From Sebastes aleutianus (taxonomy: Eukaryota > Chordata > Actinopteri > Perciformes > Sebastidae): a stretch of 64,000 nt of DNA. A program made the position numbers and the translations under genes. The stretch spans positions 10,293,741 to 10,357,740 of the forward strand of contig CAKAKS010000001.1 in the NCBI GenBank assembly GCA_916700875.1. The letters are read 5' to 3'. This document shows positions 1 to 10,720 of this stretch, piece by piece; position 1 is the stretch's first letter; the number at the start of each line of letters is the position of its first letter. The notes beneath the pieces were generated by a model. That model was not told the origin of the DNA and ran no database searches. It saw only the letters and a program-made list of their open reading frames with translations.

Positions 1-328
1 AAAGTCATCCAAACAATAACCACGCTTTATGTGCAGCAACTAACTGTAATTAGTAACAAAAAGAGTAGAAATAGGTTTAATTTACTGCATAATTTAAGAG
101 CAACAAAGCAGTATTTGTGGTTTCCTTTACCCAGGATGTTATTATGTATTAACTACAGCTGATATAGAAGTCATCCCTGCCCTGTGTGACGGACTAAAAA
201 ACAACAGATATTGAGATTTCATGAATTCGAGAGGCTGCCAGCTGCTCAGCGCTCCTCTTAAGTAATAAGATTCTGGACCCAGTGCCCCGCTGTCTAAACA
301 GCCACGGGCTAGACGGCATGTGGGCAAA

Positions 329-363
329 GTGTGTGTGTGTGTGAGAGAGAGAGAGTGTGTGTG
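329..363. repeat. GT/GA compound microsatellite
   Basis: A run of GT dinucleotides passes into GA dinucleotides and back to GT. It is a simple sequence repeat with no sign of function and would be expected to be length-polymorphic. Confidence 0.9.
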
Positions 364-394
364 ATGAACGGTTTGGGGTGGTTGTGATCAAAAA

Positions 395-670
395 GAGACA
401 GTTCAGCTGCAGTTGTGGTGATTCTTGCTGTCGCCTCTGGTCAGCGGAAGCTGCAACTCATTGCACTGTCTAGCTGAAGCAATCACTGCCTGGGGACTTT
501 TCAAGGCTCCCGGGGACCCACTTAACATGGACCTAATCCTCACAGGACATGCCCGCTGTACACTAGCGAAGAAGGTTAGGAAGTGTCCAAAAGGATTTGC
601 ATGCAAATGAGACTTCCACTGTTGTCATCTGCTCAGTTAAAGATTACGATTTTGTTTCCTTCTTCCAACT
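395..670. promoter_or_regulatory. Candidate conserved non-coding element
   Basis: The block is free of recognisable repeats, has balanced composition compared with its AT-rich flanks, and ends in a palindromic double octamer at 595-608. These are weak, circumstantial signs of an enhancer-like element. No reading frame in it looks coding. Alignment to other fish genomes would decide. Confidence 0.25.
595..608. promoter_or_regulatory. Palindromic double octamer (POU-type site)
   Basis: The sequence ATTTGCATGCAAAT is a perfect 14-bp palindrome. It is made of ATTTGCAT and ATGCAAAT overlapping by two bases, that is, two inverted octamer motifs of the kind bound by POU-domain factors. The same 14-mer occurs at 60063-60076 in unrelated flanking sequence. 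The motif is seen directly; binding is inference. Confidence 0.35.
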
Positions 671-800
671 TTGTATTTATTTTTGGTGCTTCTCCTCTCG
701 GGAAATACACCAGGATTCCTGTTCATAAATCCTTGGTTGTATTCCTTGTCCAGTATGAGTTATAGTGTTGCTCTTTTATACTAGACACAGCTGAACACAC

Positions 801-1028
801 TAGGGGTGGGAAAACAAATGATTCACCTATGTATTGTGATTTAAAAAAATGATTTTGTAACGATTTTGAAATTGATTTTTTAAAGGCCAAAATTGATATA
901 TTTGCTTAATTTGAGTCTATACGGAGGTAGAAGGAAGTTACCGCTTTTATTGTTGCAGTCTGAGTAACGTGACGTTATATCCGTTCTGTAGAGCACCCAT
1001 ATAAGATGGGTGTATCATCCCAGCCCCA
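801..1028. mobile_element. hAT-like MITE fragment
   Basis: The left end begins TAGGGGTGGGAAAA. The right end reads, on the opposite strand, TGGGGCTGGGATGA, giving short imperfect inverted termini. The TAGGGG-type end resembles other short hAT-like elements in this window. I see no convincing target duplication, and the interior has no reading frame. It may be a degraded copy, and the exact ends are uncertain. Confidence 0.4.
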
Positions 1029-1669
1029 CTGCACCCACACACCTGAGTGCAATCTCATACAGTCACCAAACATGAGCAGACACACTGTGTATTATGTGCG
1101 TGATTAACACAACTCAAAGCATTCTACACTAATAGTCAGATGATGCTCATTATCACTCTATTACTACACCATTAGTTTGGTTTCTGCTACATTTGTGCTA
1201 CTCAGTTATTATGCTATATTGCTCAGTACAAGTCTTCGCAGTATGTGAGACCCAAATGAATTCAGTCTAATTGTGTTGGGCTTGGTCTGGTTGTAATTGC
1301 TGAAGGTTTTCAGGTCCGTGTGTCAGTATGTCTTATACACGAGTGAATCTGAGTGGACAAGCTGTCAGTTCTGGTCACGTTGATTGTGAAGTGAAGGAAA
1401 AATGGCATGTGTTGGTAGTTGTTTCAACCGCCAGTTCTTGTTAATTGGTGGCACACCATGCTGTGTTGGTGTCTGAATGTCCTCTGGTTTCTTTCTGACT
1501 GAGTGTCTCTTTTTTTTTTTTTAATTAATTCATGCATGTCGGATTTAATTTGGATATGCATTTCAGAGGTGCGTTTTGGACCTGTGAGGAACTTTATTAC
1601 TCAGTGCTGACACGGCTACCATCTCGTTAACACCACTGAAAGTCAAAGCATTTCGAGCGGTCAGATTAG
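1029..1669. other. Unique non-coding sequence
   Basis: Nothing recognisable is present apart from a short T-run near 1510. No exon-like frame or repeat shared with the rest of the window was found. Confidence 0.5.
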
Positions 1670-1832
1670 ATGATTAGATTTTTGTCATTTCATTCATCAT
1701 TTTGTTGCTCATCAGAGCCCAAGGTGATGTTTTCAATTTGCTTATTTTGCCAAACAAAAGTCCAAAACCCAATGGTATTTAAATTACGATGATACAAATC
1801 AGAGAAAAGCAGCAGAAATTTCTCAAATTGCT
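1670..1832 (+). mobile_element. Family B (hAT-like MITE) internal fragment
   Basis: The internal text, with its GAGCCCAAGGTGATG block followed by a cue like AAAAGTCCAAAACCCAA, matches the interior of the family B elements at 25815-26170 and 40510-40852. Neither terminus is preserved, so this is a truncated, old copy. Assignment rests on comparison within the window. Confidence 0.5.
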
Positions 1833-2106
1833 CATCAAAAAAAAAAAAGCTTTTCAAAAAACCTTGACTTTAGTGTTTACAGACAATTGGCATAGTCTGG
1901 ATACCCTGCTTCTATCTATACGATGTTCAGAACATTAATATGAACAAAAGCAATGTCTACCTGAGCAGAGAATGAAGTCACTCTCCACTATATGTGTTGT
2001 AATCAGAGCTTCTCTGTGCTTTGTTTACGTAGCCGGGCTGGCTGCACGCATATTGTTTTTAGTGCATGTGAGCGTGCCCCACTAGCTAGCACTTTTTTTT
2101 TTTCCT
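1833..2106. other. Unique non-coding sequence
   Basis: Short AT-rich spacer between the family B fragment and the SINE, with an A-run and a T-run. No gene feature is visible. Confidence 0.45.
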
Positions 2107-2426
2107 AAATGTGGCTCAGGAGTAGAGCAGGTCGTCCACTTAATCGTAAGATCGGCGATTCGATCCCCAGCTCCTCCAGTCCACATGTCAAAGTGTCCTT
2201 TGGCAAGATACTGAACCCCACAGTGCTCCTGAAGGCTGTGCCATCAGTGTGTGAATGAGTATTTAGATTAGATCCTGATGGGCATGTTGGCACCTTGCAT
2301 GGCAGCCTCTGCCATCAGTGTATGAATGTGTGTGTGAATGGGTGAATGCTGACATGTAGTGTAAAGCGCTTTGAGTGATTGGAAGACTAGAAAAGTGCTA
2401 TATAAATACAAGTCCATTTACCATTT
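2107..2426 (+). mobile_element. tRNA-headed SINE
   Basis: The head carries a box-A-like motif (GTGGCTCAGGAGTAGAGCAG) and a box-B-like motif (GATTCGATCCC) at tRNA-like spacing, as expected for an internal RNA polymerase III promoter. The tail, from about 2360, contains AAAGCGCTTTGAGTG and ends in a conserved block around GTGCTATATAAATAC. That tail is of the kind shared between fish SINEs and a partner LINE. The central part contains the words GCCATCAGTGT twice, about 70 bp apart. The element has no coding capacity. Which LINE mobilised it cannot be told from here. Confidence 0.75.
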
Positions 2427-3707
2427 AAATTCAGAAGGATATTTTGTCATGTTTACTCACAGCACTGTGAAGCTGTACATCATGCAGGCTTGGCTTTAGT
2501 ACCTGCTGTCAAGCTTCCTGGATCATCGCCCTAAATGATGAATCTGGTGTAATTTGCATTTACTTCCAAAACTTTTCCCTTCTGCTAATAGCCATTTATC
2601 TAACCTATTCTCTCTCCAACAACAGCACTCGTCAACCTCCACCCATATAAAAAGATGAACAAAATTAAAAACCCTCACATAATTAAGTGAAACTTTTAGC
2701 CCATGGCATCTAAGTTTTTTTTTATGACGAAGGTTACCCTGACAAGATTTATGATCCTATTTGCTTGTTTGAAAGTTTGACAAATGACACCCACTGGGCG
2801 AGTGTGAATGTGTACACACATGTATGCATGGTACATGTCTGTGTTTTTAGTACCCATTGATCCCCATTAATCCACTGAAAATAACCCCATCTACGTGCTT
2901 TATGCAGTCGTGTCGCTGTTCTGGCTCAGAGATCTGTTGACGATAATCTGTTGGCAGTCTCTGGGCGCTGCACTACTGCTGCCGGTTCCCCAGATGTGCC
3001 AGTAATGAGACATGTCAAACTGATGCCAGCCAATCAGAGGCCAAACACACAGGGACACAGTGTCTCCCTCATGAGTTTAGTAATACCTATGGACATCATC
3101 AGACATGCAACAATCACTAATTTGGTTGTCCTATTGTAAAGTCTCCCTTGTCAGATCTGTGTTCCAGGTTGGCAGACAGTTTTGTAGATTATTAGTAGAA
3201 CGATTTTGTCCCTGGTGATTATCGCTGTTGAAAAGACCCTGAGTAATGCACCAACCAGTGGGCACAGATACCAACATTCTCCCACATTAAAAAGGTTACA
3301 GTGAACACCTCATTCCCCTTGCCTGAATAAGCAAATCAGTAGCAATAAAACAATCACAATTGCTTTCTACATGGTGTTAAAATAATTTGAATGATGTCTA
3401 AAGTGCACAAAGATGACAGAGTATCCAGAGCTGCACTTGTGATTTCATTTTACAATGTTGTTGTGTATAAATCGCTTACCAGCTGACTAAAAATGTCTTT
3501 GACCAACCACTTTAATCAGCCAGAGTGATGAAATAAAGTAGTATTAAACAATGATTTTGCAATATGAAAGCCCATAGAAATGACACTTGATAGCAGCAGG
3601 AAAGCCACAGTAAATGTCAGTGTCAACATCCAACAAGAACAATTAACCAATATATAATGAAAAAAGAAAATTATACAGATTTCAGCTTTAAGTTTAATTC
3701 GAGCAGT
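2427..3707. other. Unique non-coding sequence
   Basis: About 1.3 kb without a recognisable gene, RNA or shared repeat. Only short, domain-free open frames are present. Confidence 0.5.
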
Positions 3708-4132
3708 TAGGGGTGGATGATATGGCCAAAATCTTCTATCACAGTAAATGTCATTTTATCACGGTAACAATATATATCACAATACAGTAATTGTTTAGTA
3801 AATTCAATTAAGAAATGGTTTAAAGTAACCATACCATACTTCATCGGATTTGATTATTCTTTATTTTTGAACTTCCATGCAAACAAACCTGCAGGATTTG
3901 CTCATTTTTCAACAAAAAAAAGCTGACAAAACGCTGTCAAAATAAACTATAGTGTGCAAATGTCTATAATCATGTAACCAGAGTTCCCCCTCATCTCGGG
4001 GTGGTTGGGATGTCTCCTCCTGCTCTGTATTTACAACTTCACTCTCCTCCATGTCTGTCGAAATCACGTTACCTTGCGAGGCAGCTGGATTCATGAGATC
4101 ACATCATATACCGTCGTATCGCCCAAACCCTA
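3708..4132. mobile_element. hAT-like MITE with degenerate target duplication
   Basis: The left end TAGGGGTGGATGATATGGCC and the right end, ending GTATCGCCCAAACCCTA, form imperfect terminal inverted repeats. The 8 bases before the left end (CGAGCAGT) and after the right end (TGAGTAGT) match at 6 of 8 positions. Both differences are C to T, as expected from decay of an 8-bp target duplication. The interior has no transposase. An antisense 61-codon frame at 3909-4094 overlaps it but has no recognisable domain. Confidence 0.65.
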
Positions 4133-5035
4133 TGAGTAGTGTGATGCAACTTTGCAAATGTTGGAATGGAACGAGTAGACACATTTATGTTTAATATAGT
4201 GTGTATGATGAATGGATGGACATGCAAGTGGACTGGGGCTGATCCATAGTCCCTCTGAGTCAATCATGAACATTTGTATTGGCTAAATAGCAGGTTCTTC
4301 CAAGCAGTACCAGTTTGGTTGTATGTGCTCTTATTAATGATTGAGAAGCCAAGTGTAACCACAGTACACAATTCATTGGCTCTTATGAAGGTCATGCTGC
4401 TTTTAAACGTTGACAGGATTTTCTAAAAAGGACATCAGAGGATTTAACTTTAGACAACCATCTCATCAAAAGCAGCCCATTATATGCATGTTTGACTCAT
4501 ATTGATTTGGCCCTGTGGCCAGTTTGGGCTAAAAATCCCACAAAGACAAGTGTCAAGGAAACTTGCATGCTTCGCTCACTGCAAATTTAGTGCGATGAAT
4601 GCCAAATAATTTTTACAGAGTGAATCATAATTTCTGCTTTGTAAAAATGGAGGCTACATTTGATCTGTGACAGGGGGATTGTTCTTGAGGTACCAATTAT
4701 TCCAGTATCAAAGGATTGCCCAAAAATAAGTCCTGAAGTTACCCATCACCGGCTTTAAGAGGAATTTAAATGTGCACAAGCAGCTAATTAAGACAGTCAG
4801 GGAATTTACAGCAAGCACTCTTAGCCGTTCTGTAAATGTAGATACTGTACGGTGAATCATGGAGGTTTAGTCTTGTTTTTGCAAGCCTCTGAGATGTTTT
4901 TAGTTAATTGCTTATCAGAGAATAGGGGCCCAGACACTACGCAGATGGTAAACATATATTTTAAATACTAACACGTTGTCTAGATTTGAAAAAGTGCATG
5001 TATTATACAGTAACATTTACAACCTACAAAACACC
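4133..5035. other. Unique non-coding sequence
   Basis: No exon, RNA gene or repeat with a second copy in the window was recognised. Confidence 0.45.
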
Positions 5036-5106
5036 TGAGAACTAGCGAACCCTAACTACTAAATGGTCCCAAACCATTTATTCTATCAGTCTAAACATTG
5101 ATTAAA
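5036..5106 (+). repeat. Direct repeat, left copy
   Basis: A roughly 55-70 bp block containing TTTATTCTATCAGTCTAAAC recurs at 5583-5651 in the same orientation, 547 bp away. The match covers the words around ACTACTAAATGGTCCC and ends shortly after ACATTGATTAAA. The origin is unclear: either a local duplication with later divergence, or two copies of a short dispersed repeat. Confidence 0.7.
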
Positions 5107-5284
5107 TGGGTCAAATACAATAACTAGAGACATATGGCAAGTGGAAATAACAGTACAATTTAAATGGATTTCAGGTTGTTAGTTTAGCCGTTTCAAGCTT
5201 TAACATATTTTTGTATGTATGTTTGTTTTCTGCTGCCTTGAGCTCTTTTTAAAAACAGACAGATGTGGAGCATCATTTAGGCTA

Positions 5285-5520
5285 AGAGGCTAAATAACGC
5301 TGCAAAGTTACACTAAATTTTAGCGAGGAAAAACTGTCATAGCTGTTTTCAAAGTGGTCCCTTGACCTCTCACCTCAAGATATGTGAATGATAATGGGTT
5401 CAATATTGGTACTACTCATGAATCTCCGCTTTACAGACATGCTCACTTTATGCTAATTCCATGCAGTTTTGGGCAAAAATAAATGTGTTATTTTCACCTA
5501 TTCTAAAATGGTGTATTTGA
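5285..5520 (-). mobile_element. Family A fragment
   Basis: Contains the family A core GTCCCTTGACCTCTCACCTC followed by the block ending in the diverged ACAGACATGCTCACTTTATG. This matches, in reverse orientation, the fuller copies at 16230-16889 and 29417-30042. Both ends are missing and divergence is visible, so this is an old truncated copy. Confidence 0.7.
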
Positions 5521-5582
5521 ATATTCCTGCATGGAGTCCCTAAACATTCTTGCATACATTGGACTAACCAAAGACCCTAAAA

Positions 5583-5651
5583 ACTAACTAGCCTAACCTT
5601 GACTACTAAATAGTCCCAAAACATTTATTCCATCAGTCTAAACATTGATTA
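5583..5651 (+). repeat. Direct repeat, right copy
   Basis: Second copy of the block at 5036-5106, with scattered substitutions. The family A fragment lies between the two copies. The distance and flanks do not fit simple target-site duplications, since the repeat is too long. Confidence 0.7.
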
Positions 5652-7463
5652 AAAAACCCTGATCAACACTGTTGCTATTTCTAAACTTGAACAAAGGTGA
5701 CCTCTGATCTACTAGTCAGTCACAGCTCTCCTAAGCTATCTCTAAAACAGGAAACACATCCTTGAATTCATCAATCTTGCATTCTTCCAATTGAAGTGAA
5801 TGACATCTTCACAGAGGCAGGTGGGCACACCTGAAGTCTCAGCTTTTCGTCACAGCACCCGTCCAAAACTTCACCACTGCAGGACCAGCTTACTCCCTCT
5901 ACACCAGTCGGGTCTTTTAAACAAATTGATATGCGCTTCTGAAAGTGGTAGAAATAATATTTTCCCATTGTTCCGTGGGGATCAGATCAGTAGTCTGAGT
6001 GAGTACAACGCACAGGGAATTTTAATGCTGTTGAACTTGTGGAGTCGAATGATTAATTGTAATATTTGTATATTATGGGAGTGAACATGCATACATTAAA
6101 ACATCTCAGCAATACCTCTCTGCATGCACTTAAACTAAAGCATAGATTTGGCATTCAGCCCACTGCAATAGCACATTTGAATAATATACGTATACAGTAT
6201 ATTAGTAATGTAATTTAAATCCAAATTTATTGTGCTATTTCATTCTTATTGCACCTCCATATCTATGATGAGATAAGCACTCACTAATTGGCTGTTTCTG
6301 CTCGCCCGGATAAATGCCACAGATCAGCAGCCACTGCCGGCTCCACTGAAAATAATGAGCTAATAAAGATAAGGATCATGGGAAAATTGCAGATTGGGGA
6401 CCGCTCATATTCCCTGTGACTGTGGATGCACATTATATCCTCTATTGTAAAGTAATTATCAGTTCTTTCTATAAAGGTTGTCAAAAAATGAAGGCTACGG
6501 CCACATTTAAGAACCTTGGGGGTTGTAATATGATGTGTGAAGACCTTGGATGCTGAGACCCTGAAAACTCATTGTTGAATCTCCTTTTTTATTCTCTGGA
6601 CTCAATGTCGGTTCATTTCAAGGCCTCATAGCAGAGAATTTGATAGCAGATTCTTGCTCGCTGCTGTCTTCTCTTTGTTATATCTGTATAAAAAAACATC
6701 TGTGTCTTACTCAAACTTTAACATGCACTTTAAGATATGGAAAAAAAACATTTTTTGCTGTACATTATATGTTTGCTGCAGTATGTTAGAGACTTCGTTA
6801 CAGACCTACAGCATATGTTGAACAAATTCCCATATTACAGTGGCAGCCTCTGTCAGTTTTGAGCAATTCCAGCACCTGTACGGCTTTTGTTCTGCGTTGC
6901 AGGGAATTGCTTTTGATTGTTATACAGTAGAGCTTAGTCAGTGTTTTGCGATGTATAAAAATTGAGTACATCTCGACTGACAGGCAGCCAAACAATCTTC
7001 ACCTTGAAACTTGTGACAGCTGGAAGAACAAAACTTGATTTGCTTCTTATGTATAAAATGTACTTTATTACAGAGCACAGATTCGTAATAAAGATGATGA
7101 AACATCAAAATCACACACAGCATACATCACATTACACAGCATACACGCACACATCACAGCTAGTCCATCATAATTCACAAAATGCACGAATAAACACCAG
7201 TCGCCAGATCTCTGAGATGCAATGTGTTCCGGCTTTTGTAGGACTCAGTCATGCAGATCCAGAATAAACATTTTCGAACAGTACTAAAAGTCCACAAATA
7301 AAAAGAACCACTTTTTCACACTGTGCAATACTGTAGAAATCAGAATAAATACTAATGAAATGATCCCTCTAACCTTGCTTCCAGGCTTTTGAAACAAAGT
7401 TAGCAGACTTACACACATCAACATTTAACTGCCAGTCCAGTTTTTGATCATCTGTACACCAGA
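5652..7463. other. Unique non-coding sequence with a candidate regulatory block
   Basis: No exon is evident. The part at 6240-6480 has balanced composition and several TAAT-type homeodomain motifs (for example CTAATTGG and GAGCTAATAAAG), so it could be a conserved non-coding element. The 94-codon and 101-codon frames at 5800-6084 and 6962-7267 show no domain, and the second is low-complexity rich in His/Thr. Both are treated as chance frames. Confidence 0.4.
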
Positions 7464-7985
7464 ATATTCAGCCCGGTTGCATGAAAAGGCGTATGAATGT
7501 CACGATAGTGCTCAAGGCATTTAGTGTGCAATAAGAACACCACTCTTGCTTTTGGCGTGTCAATTGTACGCCATGTAGTCTGTACTAACTGCAGTGTAAA
7601 CACATCCGTGTAAATGTGCTACACCTGGAGCTAGTCACGTAGAATAAAAAGTGAGAAAGACTGTTTATAGTGGGCGGGAGGTGACGTGGATGGGTCCAAC
7701 AAACACAGGCCTTTCATCCAGGAGACCGGTGTTCGAGACCGGTGTTTTGTTTTGTAAGTTACGTTAGTGATGTTGCGTTGTTTCCTAACGTATGTTACTT
7801 AGTTTACGTACTTATTTTAACAGCTAACCGTGACGAAGTGGTTTTGTTGCCTAAACCTAACTGCGGATGTTACCGTAGTTTTGTTGCGTGGCCTACAAAT
7901 GACACGCGAAAAGCCTAAAATGCGTCCGCATGACGCGTAATGTCCTTGCAATGTCGTACTATTTATACGCCTCCCGTGAGATCAG
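7464..7985 (+). mobile_element. Family E repeat, long copy
   Basis: Carries the family hallmark GTTTTGTTGCCTAAACCTAA at 7841-7860 and the block CATCCAGGAGACC followed by a 13-bp word, GAGACCGGTGTTC, that is partly duplicated in tandem. Five other regions of the window share these words (17897, 49982, 55626, 61125 and, shortened, 23415). The ends GGCGTATGAATGTCACG and ATTTATACGCC are loosely inverted. No coding capacity. The class is undetermined. The GTTCGAGACC word resembles a box B, so a tRNA-derived origin is possible but weak. Confidence 0.65.
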
Positions 7986-9033
7986 GTTGGAATATTTCAT
8001 GGTTTTGTCTAAGATAATAATTGTATGTACAATACAAAAGAAAATGGGACTAGTATTGCTTTAGATTTCCTTCATTAGAATTGCTGCAATGAGGGCCAAA
8101 GCACTAAAATGTTATAGTTAGTGTATACACTGAAAAAAAGTAATCAAACCCACAGTAAACACAGCATCCTTAAATTGTCTCATTGCAGCTAATCATTAGC
8201 AATTTACTGAATTAACGTTTTCTTCTGGGCTTTTGATTAAAACTAGAAAGAGCAGATGTTTGCAGAAGTATAATTTAGGTATGATATGCACGTACATAGT
8301 TTCAGGTAATGCCATTGCACCCTTTAGTATGCTCAGTGTGATCCTGATCTTCTCTGTCAAGTCAGCATTCAGCCCCGCGATCAAATAGAGTAATAGCAGT
8401 CATAGCCTGTCTGGATGCAAAGTGAGTTGATAGACCGGACAACATAACATGCTATCAGCGAGGGCTCAATTGGCAGGCAACTCCAAATTGAGAGCAGATG
8501 AATAGCTAACAATTGCCTCGCTGCAAGTAGAGAGAAACCCATGAGTCAAATTGTCTTTCTCTGAAGGAAGTACAGGATAGGAATTTGGTATTAGGAGATA
8601 TCGGTAAGTGTACTTGAAGTCTCCACAGAGCTCATCAGCACCAGTACAAGACCTGACCTATGTAATCCCAGTGTGCTGCCTTTCAGCCAGCTCTGGCTTC
8701 AGTCAAGGTGGGATATACTCGTTCAAAGTTTTCAGGACACTCTGATTTAGTAAATCTCTTTCATGGTACCTAAAAACATCAAGCTTTAACCTGGCTATTC
8801 TTGAAAAAACAGAAATATAGTTGAAAGAGATCTGGGATTTTTAAGACTTTTGGTTAAATTGGTAAATCTCAAACAATGTGCTCATCGGAAATACCATAAA
8901 AGTTGGACATCTGATTATAGAAATTGGGATTGAATTTCAGGGCATCCGCTGACCATCATGATTATTGTTAATCTGTAGATTGCTTTCATGATCAATCTAT
9001 AAATTAAATTTACAATTATATAAAACTAGGTGG
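7986..9033. other. Unique non-coding sequence
   Basis: About 1 kb without recognisable genes or repeats. Short frames here lack domains. Confidence 0.45.
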
Positions 9034-9370
9034 TAACCTCCAGTTTTAAAAAGTGAAGCCAAATGCAGAAGTGCCTTAAATTTGCATTCTCTCTAATAGC
9101 CAGCAGGGGGCAACTGTGTTTGCAATAATAAGTCTGATTGTGTAGAAGTCTATGAGAAAATGAGCCTACTTCTCACTTGATTTATTACCTCAGAAAAACA
9201 TTGTAAACATGAGTTTATGGTCTCAATCACTAGTTTCAAGTCTTCTTCAATACAGCATGATGTTCATTTAGTACATTATGGTCCCATTTAAAGTCAAATA
9301 GACCATAAAGCAAGGGATGCTTCTGGTTACCTGACAAGTCACTACCACGGCGTTGTCAGGCCTGTGAGAT
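9034..9370 (+). repeat. Dispersed fish repeat (single copy in window)
   Basis: The text around AGCCAGCAGGGGGCAACTGT and GTTTATGGTCTCAATCACTA matches, from memory, an interspersed repeat frequent in percomorph genomes. There is only one copy in this window, so the call cannot be confirmed internally. No coding capacity. Confidence 0.45.
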
Positions 9371-10024
9371 GTCCGTGTTTTCGTCTTACAACTTTAACCC
9401 TTTCACAGTGTGTTTTCAGTTCATGAAAGTAAATTGTAACATATTTGTCGCCTAAAAATGATTCAGCGTTCGGTCGTACTTAGCTCGACCCTCTCGTGTC
9501 ACTTCTGGTTGCACTTCTCTTTACTTCAGCTTATTTTTTTTGAGGTTAAAGAAGTGCTGACTTATTGCGTGATAAAAGAATAATCTCAAACTTTCCCAAA
9601 GCTGAAAGTCAGCATTTTAACCTCTCACTCACTGTTTCATTTCAAATCCAATGTACAGAGCCAAAGCAATAAAAAGAAATGTGTCACTGTCCAAATACTT
9701 AAAGTAGACTGCACTGTAGATGTGATTTGTTAGATCTGACCTAGATCTTCATCACTGTAGCAGGCAACATGTTTATTTGCCTTACAACTGATAACGGTCT
9801 CATTTTAACACATATTTTTAGCTCAGAGTTCTTCCCAGATAGTATAAACCATATTACATTATGCTACTTTAAGGTTGGTGGGACTCTGTCAACTAGTCAA
9901 TACAGAGCATCTTGTTGTGTGCACCGGTTTTATTTTACATTTTACTTTGTTTTGATTTTGCCTGAATTGAGCATTATGAAAACAATGTTGAAAAACTAAA
10001 AGCCAGATTGAAAGTCTGTTTGTC
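9371..10024. other. Unique non-coding sequence
   Basis: No exon or repeat recognised. A 76-codon frame at 9769-9999 lacks any domain. Confidence 0.45.
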
Positions 10025-10178
10025 ATATGTGAGAGTTTGTGTTTTCATCAATAATTTAGTTTAGAGTTTAATAATAAGTCGATTAACTGATATGTTTCTC
10101 AACAGAAAATCTGTATTTTGATAATGATCATTTCATTCATTTTTCAAGCAAGAATGCCCAACATTCTCAGGTTTCAGG
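10025..10178. repeat. Degenerate MITE fragment (family B-like)
   Basis: The words around CAGAAAATCTGTATTTTGAT and AAGAATGCCCAACATTCTCA resemble the interior of hAT-type MITEs with GATTAATCG-rich termini such as family B, but neither terminus is preserved. Weak assignment. Confidence 0.35.
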
Positions 10179-10179
10179 T

Positions 10180-10512
10180 TGTTAAGTAAGGGATAATGTA
10201 CAGTGAGCCAGTCATTGTCGTGAAAGAATCCCCTTCAAGGCGATGCCGCATGTCTCTCATCGCCTTGAAGGGGATTCTTTCACAGCAATGACCCGTTAGC
10301 TGTACATTATCCCTCTTATTACACAGCTACTTACTGAAGAAATTAAGATTTTGACACAAAAACGGTCCGCCAGAGTCCAACATCTGAACTGCGCCCATAG
10401 CAACGGTCTGTTATACATAGCAACGGTCTGTTATAAAGAAATTACAGACCGCAGAACGCCGTGATTGACCAATCAGAATCGAGTATTCAACACAGCCATG
10501 TAATAAATTAAA
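10180..10512 (+). mobile_element. Foldback repeat, family F, with long hairpin
   Basis: The first part is a long inverted repeat: arms 10190-10245 and 10258-10313, 56 bp each, with a 12-bp loop. The inner 26 bp (ending CCCCTTCAAGGCGATG) are perfect and the outer 14 bp (GGGATAATGTACAG) are perfect. Downstream, the 20-bp word CATAGCAACGGTCTGTTATA is repeated twice in tandem. The distal part, around TGATTGACCAATCAGAATCG, recurs inverted at 42500-42605, showing it is a dispersed family. No coding capacity. Confidence 0.75.
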
Positions 10513-10529
10513 GTATTTGATGCTTTTTT

Positions 10530-10720
10530 TGGTCATATATTTATAATAATAAACTGAATATATTCAATATCTATATCTAATAACTATATCTATCTTCACT
10601 ATTAATTATTAAACATTATTAATGATAATTGAATTGTTTGTTAACAGTAAAATAACTACTAACTATCAATTTACCATTTATAAATGATTTTTATAAATGA
10701 TATTTTTTACAGTAATATAA
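10530..10720. repeat. AT-rich family G repeat
   Basis: The word ATTTATAAATGAT and the surrounding CTATCAATTTACC match the sequence at 42258-42665. Both loci also carry family F sequence directly alongside, so F and G may be parts of one compound element or F may target G. Confidence 0.5.

Larger units (their letters stand above)
1..800. other. Unique non-coding sequence
   Basis: No exon, RNA gene or clear transposon is visible. The short open frames here have no recognisable domain. The stretch holds a GT/GA microsatellite at 329-363 and a more balanced-composition block at 395-670, which contains an octamer palindrome listed separately. That block looks unlike the surrounding AT-rich filler and could be a conserved non-coding element, but this is only an impression from composition. 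Confidence 0.6.
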
